Assembly: GCA_015501075.1 (NCBI GenBank) | Contig: JADNYJ010000379.1 | Span: forward strand, 1-31,044 | Reading direction: 5' to 3' | DNA length: 31,044 nucleotides | DNA from: Gymnopilus junonius | Lineage: Eukaryota; Basidiomycota; Agaricomycetes; Agaricales; Galerinaceae | Part shown: in pieces, positions 19,527-31,044 of the stretch | Numbering within the stretch: the stretch's first letter is position 1 | Layout of the letters: every line of letters starts with the position of its first letter | The notes under the pieces: model-generated | The model's database searches: none | Seen by the model: only the letters and a program-made list of their open reading frames with translations | Told to the model about the DNA's origin: nothing | Translations under genes and position numbers: made by a program

Positions 19527-22500
19527 TTATGTCGGCTTCTTCTTCGTATACCACGAAATCGTGACGCTGCCAACGCCTCTGATGTTGACCTGGGCTTGGA
19601 GACGGCACACCTAGTCATCAATCAAGTCATGATAGTCAGTTACCCGTCGACCTTTGAATCACTAAAGTAAAAATAGAGCAAAGCTAACGTTATAAAGGGT
19701 CGAGCTCGCTTGAACAGCATTCTGCCTGCAACTTGCAGTAGCCGTTATCAACTCCCAGGATCACTGACTGCCCCACCACGGCGACGAGAAAACACCTCGT
19801 GCAGGAAGACATTGACCACGAGGAAGACACAAGGCAAGAAGAGAACCGTGGAGACAAGTGGGAGGTATAAAGCTGAGGCAAGCGAACTCGCACCACATTA
19901 CAACCCACCACAGGCGGCAAGGAAAGAAAGAAATCGCAGGACGAAAAAGACTCACTGTCTCGGCAACACTTGCTTTCTTGAAGTCGACATACAGACTGCC
20001 ATTTGGGGCCCGCGTCATTTCTTTGATTTCGCCAAACTTCTGCTCAAAAGTATTGTTAGCTCACATAAGAATTGCCTCGACGAAACAATGCAGAGGAACC
20101 GGAACCCACCTCGCACCAAGTTTTGACTGCCTCATATCCCTTCACGTCCTCCAACCCAACTCCGCTAATGATTAGTTTTCGTTTCGGGCCCTTGGCACCA
20201 CGCATCCCCAGCGTCACGCTCCCAAGTCCAGGCCCATGTGCCCCACCAGAAATCGGATTCCCCGCAGTCAGGGAAGTCGTTGGCGAATGAGAAGGCGACC
20301 ACGCTGTCGTGGGCGTTGACTCGACTACCTCAGGCGTAGGAGAAAGCGGGAAGGCATAAGTTGAAGCCGAGGCCGAGCCAGGGATGTACACGGACAATGG
20401 GCCTGGGCTACTGCCAGTCAGAGGCGTGCCAGGGTAAGACGACACAGGCGTGTTGCTGGCGCTGCTCCCAACGAGCCCCATGCGCTCAACGAACCCTCTG
20501 AAGCCCTTGCCCGGCTTTGGACTGACCTGACTCTGTTGGGCAAGAGCATTAGCCGAGGCCGAGGCAGAACGCAGGTTTCCAAGGCTGGTCATGCTCTTGA
20601 GTCGAGGTCTCTCTAAGAGTGGGGAGTCGGTGTGTGGTTGGATGTACTGCTGATGGACAGCTTCCACCGCCGCTTGCTGTGCATCCGCCTCCATTCTAAC
20701 CCTGGCCCACCTTTCCTCATGAGCCTTCTCTCTCCTCATCCTCTCCATCTCCGGGTCAATCTCTTCCTCCTCCTCTTCTTCTTCCTCGATGTCAGTGGAA
20801 GCTAACGAGCTGGGCGTCGGCGGAACACTTCCATCAACACCAGCCACCAGTGGCGCACGGTACTGATACTGGACCTGATGCTGATGTTGGTTCTGATACT
20901 GAGCCCTCTGATACTGGGTCTCAGGCTGAGGAGGGTACGTTTGCAGATGCATTGCAGCCGGCGCTCCAGGAGCAGCAGCACTGCCCGCTCTTGCCATCGT
21001 CGGTGGCGCAGGAACCTGGCGAAGAAGGGAGGCAGAAGCCGACTTCACCAGCGTAGGTCGTCTAGCAAGAGAAGAACCATTGCTACCCGCAGTCGAGTTG
21101 GATCGTTCTCGGGCTAACTGTTGGCTTGGTTCCGTTTCTTTGACCGACTTGAAGGTCGAAATTGAAATTGAGGGTCTACTACCGACCAACCCGTCCGAAG
21201 ATGATTTGCCCAAGGGCAAGGGCACAGTTGTTTGACTGCGCGAGGGTGTCAGCCTTTTGGGCTTGGACTTGGCGGAACGCGAGAATGAGAAGCTGGGCAT
21301 GCCCATCGCTGCTCTAGCATCCATCGCCGCCCTAGCATGAGCAGCATCGATCGGAGATCCCGGAACGCTCTTCGACGCCTTGGCAGATGCACTTTTTGTC
21401 GAACCAGAGGAAGTAGATGCAGCTGAAGAACCCCAAACACCTTTCACAGAAACCGCAACGTCCGCATCATCCCTCTCCACCACATATTTCTGCGTCTGGC
21501 TATGGGTTTTGGACAGATCAAGCCTAAGAGAAGGTGGCGTGCTCCTAGGAGAAGCAAGCGTATAGACCTGACTCGTTGTCGGCTCCGGAACATCAGAAGG
21601 AAGGGGCGGCAGCGCCTCTTTCTCTTTGTCCTTCTTCTTGCTGCCATCGATGATCTGTGGAGATGGCAGCAGGAGCGACAGCGTAGGCACGGAAGGCACA
21701 GGCGGCGGGAGGTCCTCAGAGCCTGAGATCATCGATCCAGACGACGACGAAGATATGGCCATGGGGGCACTGCCCACGTTCGACAGGCGGGAGATGAAAG
21801 ACGCTAGTCTGCCTCTCTTCTTCTCCTTGTCCTTCCCTCCTCCAAACTCCCCTTCTGACCACCCAGGACTCAAGTTGCCACTCTCCTTCTCCTTCTCCTT
21901 GCCAGTGCCAAATGAAACGAAGCTCTTCCGCTTCCTCTCTCTCTCCTTCTTGTTCTTCTCTTTCCCATCCACAGCTGGCGGACTGTCATCCATTGTTGAA
22001 GAAGTCAAGCTCCATCTCGACATTGAAGGGCCTGGGATGCCCAGACCACTACCATGAGGAGGAGTGCCAGCCATCAATGTGTCGTCTTCCGCAAAGTGGA
22101 CCTCTGGTTGGCTCGACTCGGACAATCGAGGTCGAGCACGTTCAGGAGACGCAGGAGCACGAGGGAACTCGACCAACATCTTGTCTAAATCCGCTGGAGC
22201 TGGCATATCAGGCATCTCTAGCCTATCTTCGAGCTTGAGTCCACGCAGGAACTGCATCCGCTCAATGTCTTCCGCTGTTATCTCCTCCTCACTCCCACTC
22301 TCTTCCCCCACTCTCGCCTCATCAGCGCCACTCACTCTCCGCACTTCCTCCACAGGCACAACAGGCCCTCTCACAGACGCCCTTGTCGGCCTCCTCCTCA
22401 TCTCCGTAACGACTTCAAAGCCATCATCACCACTCTCATACCCATACCCATCACCCTCCTCATCCTCACCTCGCCCACGAGCAAACGACATCCTCTCTTC

Positions 22501-25500
22501 AACACCATCCATCTCCGCAGCGACATCCACAAAACCTCCACTGGCCATAGATACCACCGGATCAACACCCAGCTGCTCATCCGCATCAGGGCCAACAGCG
22601 AGCATCATATCTCTCATCCTCTCTTCATGCTCATCGCCCATCATCACTTCCACAACAGGCACTACGGCGGAGGCGGCCATGTCCACGTCAACACCACCCA
22701 AATCCAGAGGAGGTGCGGGAGGCGGCCGATTGGGCTTGCGACCTGGGCTAGGCAAAGGAGGAAGACGGAGTGGCACGGGGATTGAAATCGAGTTGACCGG
22801 CGTCGATGTCACAGGAGGAGCAGACAACGGCGCGGACGGCAACTGTGCGATCAGCTGCTTGGGCGACATGGACATGGACGGCATCGGAGACATGGACATG
22901 GACATGGGCACGATCACAGGCTTCTCCTTTGACGCGGCGCGCGAATGGGTTCTCGAATGTGACGGCGCGCGCGAATGTGAGTGCGATTGCGAATGGGAAT
23001 GCTGCGAACTCGTTCTTGAATGAATCAGAGTCCTCGAAAGCGAAGGAGCCTGCGAATGTGAATGCGAATGCACTCTGCTACGACCCGAACTAGAGTGCGA
23101 ATTGGAATTTGAATTAGAAGACCGGGAAGTGTCTCTTGAATGGACGCTGGCACTTCCGGCGGCGGCACCGCGACCCGAAGAACGCGACGGAGAAGGAGAG
23201 GAAGAAGAAGCCTGTCCTTGGCCGGGTTGGCCTTGCTGGATGGGCCCGATATACACCTGCGAAGATGACGCGTGCGGGTTCTCGTATAACAAGCCCGTGC
23301 TTGAGCCACTCGGCGCGTTGTAGGTGGCCGTGGACGTCGAAGGAGAAGTAGCAATGGAAGGAGCACCGCCACAACAGGTGGACGTGGAAGGCGAATCAGA
23401 AACGGGTGTAGCAGGAACAGTAGAAGCAGCAGAGAACGACACAGACGTAGCAGGCGTGTTGGCTGGCGCAGCGGGCGTCGTGCAGGTGTAAGTATGGGAG
23501 GTGTGGGTGGTCGTGGACGAGGTTGCGTCCGTGTCCACATCCATGTCCATGGTCGTCGTGGTCAAGTTTAGATTCAGGGCAGAAGGCGTTCGGGAACGGG
23601 CACCAAGCCCACGAGGCAAGACTTGAATGCTGAGCGTGGGCGTGGGTGTGAGCATCCCAGCGCTCTTGTTGCGCTTGACCCTGAATGATGATGCCATTAT
23701 TACCGGACGGTGCCGTGGGTGCCGGTACCGCTGGGCGAAGCGGTCGTCGTCGTCACTGCCCTAGCAGGCGCAGGAGCGATGAAAAACCTGTCTGGCTCTT
23801 CCTCCAATCCACCATAAGCTTCTTCGTCTTCCCTCCTTCTTCTTCTTCTCCAATTAACCCCTCAATTTCTTCTGTCACTTGCTCTGCTTCTTCTCCTTCT
23901 TCGTCCTCACTAGCAGCGTACACCCACGGTCGCTCAAACTCTAACTCATCACCCGCACCACCCGCGCTCGCCAGAAGTTTATGCAACCTCTCCCTCACCT
24001 CCTCCGAATCAATGTACACCGCATGCCGCACATACGAAGAGGAGCTGGAAACATGGGACGAGGCAACGTTGACGCTTAGATTTCCCCCACCCATACTCGC
24101 CATACTGGCAATCGACAGACTCGGCGCATGGGCGCCAGATCCCGGATGCGCGAACCCATTCAACGCGATAGACCCAGCACGCGACCTCGACCGGGAGGAA
24201 GAAGCAGCAGAGGAAGAAACTGACAAACTCGGCGTATGTCCTTGTCCTTGTCCTTGTGCGGTAGCAGCACTCCAGTATAATAACAGCTCTCTCTCAACGC
24301 CGCTCTCGACTGTCTTCTCGTCGGAGGCGCAGAGGGCGGCAATGGGGAAGTCACGAGAGGCGTCATGGGGGTCATCGCCATCACAGGCGAAGACGCATTC
24401 AAATGAGATTGAAATTGCGAATTGGACGCGTCGAGGAGGAGGAGCTGAGAGCTAGACCTGCTCGCTCTAAGCAACGCCGTTGGGAGGTGATACATCCCCA
24501 CGCCCGCTCCAATCGCAGGTGCAGCAGTCCCAGTCCCAGTCCCAGTTGGAGCGTGCACATGTGGTTTCTGCCACTACTAGCGCAGTGTGCTGGCGATTGG
24601 AATTTCAACTTGAAACGCTGATGCGGATGCGGATGGACTGGCTTGGAGTACCTCCTCCGCCCGTGATTCTTCCGCCTCCTCCGCCTCTTCCGCGCCCACC
24701 ACTTCCTCCGAAGACTCCGATAAAACCGCGTTGATCAATGCACGACTGGGCCTACGCGACAGCGATAGTGTAGGTGAGGACGACGACGACGACGACGCGC
24801 CTCCCTCCCAATGCAGATGCCGATGAGGCAGCGGGGAGAAACCATAGCCATGGAAGCTCGTAAATTCGCAAGCGACGACTTTCTTTCCGGCCTCACGACA
24901 GGTATCATAGACACGGGTTGTGCACCCGCACCCGCTCCTGTGCCTGGGCTGCTGATCCATGAAGCTGAAGAGGAGGTCCTGGAGTGGTTGTAGGCTGCCT
25001 GTTGGTGCTGCCACTGTTGGCGGTGGTGGTGAGGGCGAATTATTGTTGATGCTAGCAGTCGCCGGTCCGAGCGGGAGGTAAACCTTCCTCTGCCTCTCAC
25101 TTCCACTCCCAATGCCGACCAATCCCAACTCCAGGCACAAATGACGACGTCGACGCAGAGCGAGCCAAAAAAGGTTTCGAAGCAGAAGCAGCAGACACGA
25201 ACGAATGCCGAGTCCCGGAAAGAGACCCAGCGACCGATCCCGCTACCGATCCTGATGCCGCTCTGGAAAGTCTACGCGGATGCGAAAAATGCGACTGGGC
25301 AGAATGCACGGAACGCGCAGAGGAAGAGGAAGAAGCGGTGTGCGAGGACGACGTGTAGGAGGAAGAGTAGGATGGCGCAGGTGAGTGGGTCTTCTTCTTC
25401 TCCTTCAGGTTCAGGTGCTTGTACTTGAGCTGCGTGTGTGTAGCTTGGGGGTTTGGATCTTCTTTTGTGTGTATTGTCACTTCTTCCTGCTGTTGTTGTG

Positions 25501-26913
25501 GCTGTTGTTGTTGCTGCTGCTGGGCGGTGAAAGTAGAAGTACCAGATGCAGTACTCGCAGTCCACGCCGGACTCGGATCGGATTCTCGCTCTGAGTAGTC
25601 AGCCCCATCCCGAACGACAGCGGCGAGGGCAGGGAAAGCGACAGCGTCATGGCGCGTGGACCATCGTATGAAACTCCCCTGAGTCCTCATGAGCGGCGGA
25701 TTGCAAGCCCAAACCCAAACCTAGAGCTGAATATGAAGATAACACCTCGTCCGCCCAGACTCTGGAGAGACCAAGGCTCCTTCTGGGATAACGCCAATGT
25801 CAACGCCAAAAAAAAAAGAATGGGGTAGGGCAGAGGAGGGTGTACCCAGTGATGGGGCTGATACGGCCGATGGGACGGTGAAACTTGATTCGGGCGTTGA
25901 GCTGGCTGTTGTTGCTGATGCTGATGCTGGAGTTGGAGCTGGGGTTTGATGGTGGTAAGGGTGTTGTTGATGCCTGCATAAGGGTGCCCTTCCACCTTCT
26001 CCGGGTTCGTCGGGTTGAGAGTGGTCGCCCCTGGTGCTGAGAACGAACCTAGCTCGGGTAAAGGAGGGAAGGGAGGTAATGGCTATACCCCGCCAAAATA
26101 ACCAAAAAAATTTGAAATGAAATGAAGTGAATATTGAAATGATAATGAAAGCGGAAGAAGATGAAAAAGGAACAAGAATCAATCAGCATCAAAAAAAATG
26201 ACGCAGAACCACACCAACCTTATCAATATCATCCCCCAACGCCGATAGTAACTCGTCTCTTGTCTTCATCATCATCGTAGGAATAGTATCACCCGTCGGC
26301 TCTTCACCAGCCATGGCATTGGCAAGTAAACCAGGATCAACACCCAAAGGCCCCTCGCGCACAAAGTTCGCACAAGTCCAGGAAGCGCGATGGATCCGGG
26401 CCTGGATCCGTGTCCGCGTTCGGGTCTTGACCTTCTTCAAACCAAGTATTCCACCTCCCGCCTCCTCCTGCGCGTGGCGGCTCGCGTCCCCCGAAGTCCG
26501 ATTTTCAGGGGCACACGCATACGCATGTCCGAGGATAGGCGAGTCCGCGCGATCTACGTTAAAGCCTTCTCCCTCTCCTTCTTCTTCTGCTGCTGCAGAA
26601 AGTCTCTGTGGCCTGTGTGCAAACCACAATGGCGAACGGACTTCCTCAGCGCCATCATCGAGGGCGGTGCTAATCCAGCACGCGATCCACCAGCACCTTC
26701 TAATGCCAACGTCAACGCGGAAACCCAAACCCGAAACCGAACACTTCTCCACCAGCACGGGCAAGATGGTTTCCTCATCAGCTAAAACGCCATCACCACG
26801 CCCCTTCTCCTCATCATCACCTGCATCCTGCTCTCAAACGGAGCAAAGCGACACTGCTGCTCCAGCCACCTCTCGATCCTCCGTCGGTCGACCGTGAGGG
26901 TGGTCTTGCTCAT
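19527..26913 (-). CDS. Very large low-complexity protein with C-terminal RNA-recognition motif (about 2,100 aa)
   Basis: Minus-strand exons from the 3' end: 19527-19610, 19956-20039, 20110-23760, 23813-24451, 24502-24573, 24652-25051, 25101-25720, 25846-26082 and 26219 to at most 26833. A first exon probably begins at the ATG at 26913 (MSKTTLTVDRRRIERWLEQ). The exon 1 junction is unresolved; the other junctions keep frame. The C-terminus is an RRM split over three exons: RKLIISGVG (RNP2-like), then KFGEIKEMTRAPNGSLYVDF (RNP1-like), then VCRLQAQVNIRGVGSVTISW. Upstream lie long Ser/Pro/Ala-rich disordered stretches, SHSHS-type repeats, a Glu run with a probable coiled coil (EMERMRREKAHEERWARVRM) and a poly-Gln tract (near 25490-25525). 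A compact conserved-looking block, ANAMAGEEPTGDTIPT...DELLSALGDDIDK, lies near the N-terminus. Probably an RNA-binding regulator. The last intron is 345 nt, far above the local norm. Confidence 0.75.
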
Positions 26914-28490
26914 GCTCAGTGGTTGTATTCGTTATGATAATCATATTTCCGCTCAGAGATTTCCGGTCGCCCGTACTGGCGGCGTCCTACAAACGCGGTG
27001 CAGTTTCGACTGGGAAACTTGGGGAGCAGAAGGCAGAGGCGGAAATGGGGGAGACTCGGGTTCAGGGTCAAGTGGATGGGTAGATGAGGGACCGAGACCC
27101 TGGGTGGGATGGAAAGGGCAGAAGGCTCGGATGCGGGAATAGCGCTAGTACTAGCACCATAGAAAGTTGACCGCAGTGGGGGAAAGGATTTTGCAGTCGT
27201 ATCGAGGCCATGCTGCGGAATTAGAGTGTCGGAAGCAAAAAAAAAAAAGTGAAATGCGAATGGAAATCGAAAGCGAAAGCGAATTGGAAAGAGAAAGGGA
27301 TACAAGCGAGGCGGGAGGGTGCACCGACCGAACCGAACCGCTAGTGCAACGTATAATGAGGGGATGTGGACGTAATTGTAAGCGGAGGGGGGATAGAGTG
27401 GGCGTTGGGTAGCTTGGCAATAGTTTCGACTTTGGATGGGAGGCAAGCGCGTATTTTGACAGTCGGAATGAGTTGGACGAGTTGGATGGACGGGACTTCG
27501 CGAGTGGGTATGGAATGGAATGGTAGAAAATAATATGTGCACTTGTCGTCGCTGCCAAAAACGAATGAACACGCGCAAGTCAGTCAGAGTCTATGTATGT
27601 ATGGAAGTGGATAGGATGGCACGCTGAAAGAAGGCAAGGGACGAAAAGGAAGGAAGGTCTCCAGTGGAAGGAGAAGGTTCAGAACGCGTGAACAGATCAA
27701 CTCACAATATGTACTAAAGACTTGAAGCTTCCAGCGACCTGCAGCTGATCGCGCGACGTGATGGGACGATGGGCTATTAAGTATAAGAGTACAACGCCAA
27801 TGACGGCGGACGGATGCCAATGGACGGACGGGGATGTTCAATGAAACGAGATGAGAACAACGTGGATCGGCGAGAAAACTATGTAATAGTAGTAAGAGAG
27901 GGAGAGGGCCGGATGACCGTGTTTGCTTTTTTCTGGAGATGGAGATGGAATGTGGAGGAGGAAGGGGAGGAAATAACGGGTATGTATTTCGAGTCGCGTG
28001 TCCTTTTTTTTCTTTTTTTTTTGAAATAAACTTTTTCTCTTCATGATCCATTCAACAATCCATTCGTCAATACATCCGATTCCGAAGACCGAAGTACGCG
28101 TCACAGGCCCCTTCGAATTCTTTTCCTCGGAATCCTCAACCCTCTGGGCCCCTCCGAAGATAAAAACAGAGAAAATCACGCGAATAAAATTTTCCCATTT
28201 CTCACCTCGTCAGCGCTCTGTGAAATTGCAAATGGACCCTTGCCCATCCCTCATTCGTCACCAGTCCGATCAGCCACACCCCAAGATCGCGATCTCGACC
28301 CTATCTGGGCACCATTTCCATGGATTTCGGAGTTAAGGTCTGGTATATTATCTAATAATAATAAGAGATAAAAATAATGGAACGGCATGTACCGATCGGC
28401 AATCTATTTGGCTACCAACCGCCGAAACTTGAAAGGGAAGCCCAAACATAAACAACAGATTCCCCGTGCGGAGCCAAAACCCCATACCCA

Positions 28491-28579
28491 GACAGGACAG
28501 GACAGGACAGGACAGCGCTCACGACAATGCCGCTATTGACAGACAGAAGACAGAAGACAGAAGGACAGAAGGACAGAAG
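28491..28579. repeat. Two adjacent microsatellites
   Basis: Five GACAG units at 28491-28515, then about 20 nt later a run of related ACAGAAG/ACAGAAGG units at 28538-28579. Probably products of slippage. Confidence 0.85.
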
Positions 28580-28936
28580 CTAGCTCTATTCGACTTGCCC
28601 CATTCCCCCTACTCCGCTCGTGCGCATGCTTCATATTTCTCCCCGGACTATCCTGTATTCATATTCAATTCAACTCGTTACTCGTGCACTGTGGACAGTG
28701 GTTGTCATGCGCTGACTGGCATCTCGTTCCGTCCAAGTAAGTCTCGTTATGTAGCTCGTCTTCACCTCTCCTATCTCTCCTGGTGACCTGGCCTCTCCTA
28801 GCCTGGTCAGGACCTTGACCGACGCCAACACTGGACTAGACTGGACGCGCTCAGTAGGTACCTCTGAATCGTCCGATGCTCGCGATGTGCGCACTGCGGA
28901 TTCTTCTCGAATGACTTGTGTACATCCACAAAGTGC

Positions 28937-28944
28937 TATATAAA
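28937..28944 (+). promoter_or_regulatory. TATA-like box
   Basis: TATATAAA, with a second copy of the same motif at 29130-29137. Each could serve a transcript to the right, but none is recognised. Confidence 0.3.
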
Positions 28945-30869
28945 CATAATCCGAGACCTCGCACATCCATACACACGAGTTCATTCAATTAGACTTTCCC
29001 CGGTAATCCAACTTTATTTTAATCTCATGCGCCCCTCCTCTCCCTTTTCTCCTCTCTGGAATCTCCTCTCCTAAGCGGACGCCGTGCTCTTCGAACTTTC
29101 GCCGAAGATACTCACCAACGCCAACATCATATATAAACGCATAGACCCTCCAACCACAATACAAGTATTTCCCGCCGATCCTATTCAAATCCAACGCAAT
29201 CCAAATCCAAATCCCAACTTTCACCTGCCCATGGGAACACCGAGCCTTCTAAATCGACATGTACTCACAAACTCTTCCGCTCAATATTGAATCCAACTGT
29301 CCATGTCACTGCACCCACACACAACACGCACCGCGCGCACACACTGCACGCCACAACGCCGCTGAAAATCCACGGCCGTCTCGGTACTTCTTCGCATAAA
29401 GTGGAGCTTGGAGCTTGGCGTTCAATTCTGAGCTCGATTCAGCGTGTGTATATTATCTCCTCTCGATTCTCGAGGTTCGGGTTTATGGGAAGAAGGCTGT
29501 GCTTTGAAGCTCGAAGATGTTTTTTGTTTTTATGTGTATCAAAGGAAGTCCAGCGTACTGCGGGGAAACTAGAGGCTGGAAACCGGAAACTGGAAACTGG
29601 AAGCATCACAACGCGACGCAGAAGCGACAGTGCAACGCATCGCGACAATACGCCAACGCGACACCTAGAAACCACCCTTAATGCCTTCAGCTTGAACCAC
29701 AGTCCAGAGAGCAACAGCGTGTGGTGCACCCTTCCAAACTTCCTTCAAGTCACTCGCCTCCGTTTTTGAATTCATGTCCATCCTCTCCCGAGTCCTTGGT
29801 CCTATGCCCCGTACCGTCCCAAGCCCAAGCCCGCCTCTCGCATCGCATCTTACAGAATCGAGCGCGTACGTCTACAGGCCCATGTATACATTCTGACGTT
29901 CCAATCTCAACCTTTCACTTGTCTAGGCTTGTCTATCCAAGTCCTCAGCCTAACCTACCAAAGGACTTCAAACCTTCTCGCACTAACAACGTAACAGACT
30001 GACAGTGACATATCAGAAGAACTACTCTCTTAGTTTCCGACTCGTCTCTACCTCCTCGGCAGTTCAAGTCAAAATATTAACATATCGGAAACTCGACAAA
30101 AGGACCCCCCTCATGTTTACACGTTCCCAACTTCCTTCCAATGATGGTCGACTCTCTTTCTCGTAATCTCTTCAGCCATCTGTTCTCTAGACTTCTCTTT
30201 CACCAGCCTTCAAAATTCGTCTCCGCATAAAGTTTCAAGGTCAAAAACTAAAAACGCTCTACTCTAGGCTCTCCGTGGTCAATAAAACCACAAGTTCCAA
30301 CATTTCGGAATTTCGGAAGCACTGCATGCTTTCTTAATTTTATCACCTAGGCTATGTATTCGCATGTCAGAACTTTTGAGCTCGCTTCTCCCAAGTTTTC
30401 GCCTCCGCTCAACCTTCAAAGCCTAAAAATCGCTATCCTTCCTGGGCCTATTGTCAAGTAACCGCCTCATAATAATAAACAGCTTACGTTCATACGTACG
30501 TTCGCTCAAAGTTGGACCCCGTTCGGCCGGGCTTGCTTCGGTAACTTGAAAGTCGCATTAATGTTGGTTAACTGAGTATGTGAGTATACAATTGGAAAAA
30601 TATTCCCACTAGAGCTTCGATACAGAAATGACGACATACCATCATGGTGCATGTTATCAGTCTAGAGCGAGGTGTGAATAAACGTCCCCTCTACGTTATA
30701 TTATTAACGTTACGCTGAGCAAGCAAGCCAGACCCTCTTAATCTTTCATAAGTCCTTATTGAGTACTAAGACCGGCCAATTACTCTTCTCTCCTCTTCTC
30801 TCCTCAACTCAACTCCAGATATGTATCGAATTCGAAGTCAAAAGCTCTCGATTCAGACATCCCAACACG

Positions 30870-31044
30870 ATGCAGCCTCGACGACTTGCCTCTCTCGCTC
30901 TCGCTCTTAAAATTATGATCCATGCCGTCATGTCGCTCGTCACTGGTTATCGCAATGTACAGCTTTATGAGTTACACACTCGCTCTGGGGTGTCGCTGGC
31001 TCTCCTCCTCTTGGCTCCTCCTCTTCGCACTTCGCACTTCCGCT
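30870..31044 (+). CDS. Possible first exon cut by right edge
   Basis: An ATG at 30870 (context ACACGATGC) opens a frame of 58 codons that reaches the window end without a stop. It starts MQPRRLASLALALKIMIHAV, which could be a mitochondrial targeting or membrane-anchor sequence. A CT-rich tract lies 50-90 nt upstream. Too short to assign. Confidence 0.25.
   Translation, partial: MQPRRLASLALALKIMIHAVMSLVTGYRNVQLYELHTRSGVSLALLLLAPPLRTSHFR

Larger units (their letters stand above)
26914..30869. other. Long non-coding stretch upstream of the RRM gene
   Basis: About 4 kb with no defensible coding region. It includes the presumed promoter and leader of the minus-strand RRM gene (26914 to roughly 28000, with pyrimidine-rich minus strand), tandem repeats at 28491-28579, TATA motifs at 28937 and 29130, and CT-rich DNA near 30780-30820. 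A long regulatory region or non-coding RNA is possible. Confidence 0.5.

Noticed and set aside
22064..23023. 319-codon plus-strand open frame
   Set aside because: Antisense to the large RRM gene exon; its Ser-rich look mirrors the low-complexity sequence of the real strand.
20056..23697. 1,213-codon minus-strand frame taken as a complete gene
   Set aside because: Its 3' end reads through a donor at 20109 and misses the rest of the RRM; upstream of the ATG at 23697 the frame stays coding to an acceptor at 23761.
23685..24455. 256-codon plus-strand open frame
   Set aside because: Antisense to exons 23813-24451 of the RRM gene, whose splice phases and composition are better.
24735..25112. Minus-strand frame with RKSSLANLRASMAM-like text inside the RRM gene
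   Set aside because: Attractive composition, but the alternative frame through the same DNA joins neighbouring exons in phase at both ends; kept as a possible splice variant only.
1..31044. CRISPR arrays, bacterial operons, rRNA genes or viral genes
   Set aside because: None seen; repeats present are transposon ends or microsatellites.

Overview
This is nuclear DNA of a filamentous basidiomycete, most likely a mushroom-forming Agaricomycete. Genes are broken by many short GT-AG introns (about 47-80 nt, with CTNAC-like branch points), the best-recognised proteins read like agaricomycete homologues, and there are no bacterial operon features. All gene models were spliced by hand, matching intron phase and family similarity; no search was run. 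No species is claimed.

Left part (1-5.3 kb), an accessory-looking region. A small lineage-type protein family occurs three times on the minus strand: a broken copy running off the left edge (1-295), an intact two-exon copy (788-1521) and a frameshifted, internally deleted copy (3324-3850). Between them lies a plus-strand two-exon gene (2204-3238) whose protein has a possible PD-(D/E)XK nuclease core and a very acidic tail. Two weak minus-strand candidates follow (4337-4858 and 5089-5262).

Middle part (5.7-15.5 kb). A clear housekeeping gene, the GPN-loop GTPase GPN2 (5770-7053), is followed by about 4.7 kb with little recognisable coding but with TATA-like boxes and pyrimidine tracts. Next come a 672-bp near-perfect foldback element with CACTG ends and a 3-bp target duplication (11778-12449), a five-exon HNH_2-type gene whose expected first histidine is missing (12985-14215), and a 926-bp hAT-like element with 122-bp inverted repeats and an 8-bp target duplication (14518-15443) that carries one zinc-finger gene.

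Right part (15.8-31 kb), conserved genes. A 15-exon bestrophin/UPF0187 anion-channel gene (15802-18045) contains 11-, 22- and 27-nt exons and one apparent 1-nt deletion. It is followed by a tRNA-Asp(GTC) with a 13-nt intron, then by a very large minus-strand gene (19527-26913) for a protein of about 2,100 residues, mostly low complexity, ending in an RNA-recognition motif split over three exons. The last 4 kb hold simple repeats, TATA motifs and possibly the first exon of a gene cut by the right edge.

The genes do not form an obvious pathway. The window reads as conserved single genes (GPN2, bestrophin, tRNA-Asp, RRM protein) separated by a fast-changing zone of lineage-specific genes, pseudogenes and two non-autonomous DNA transposons.
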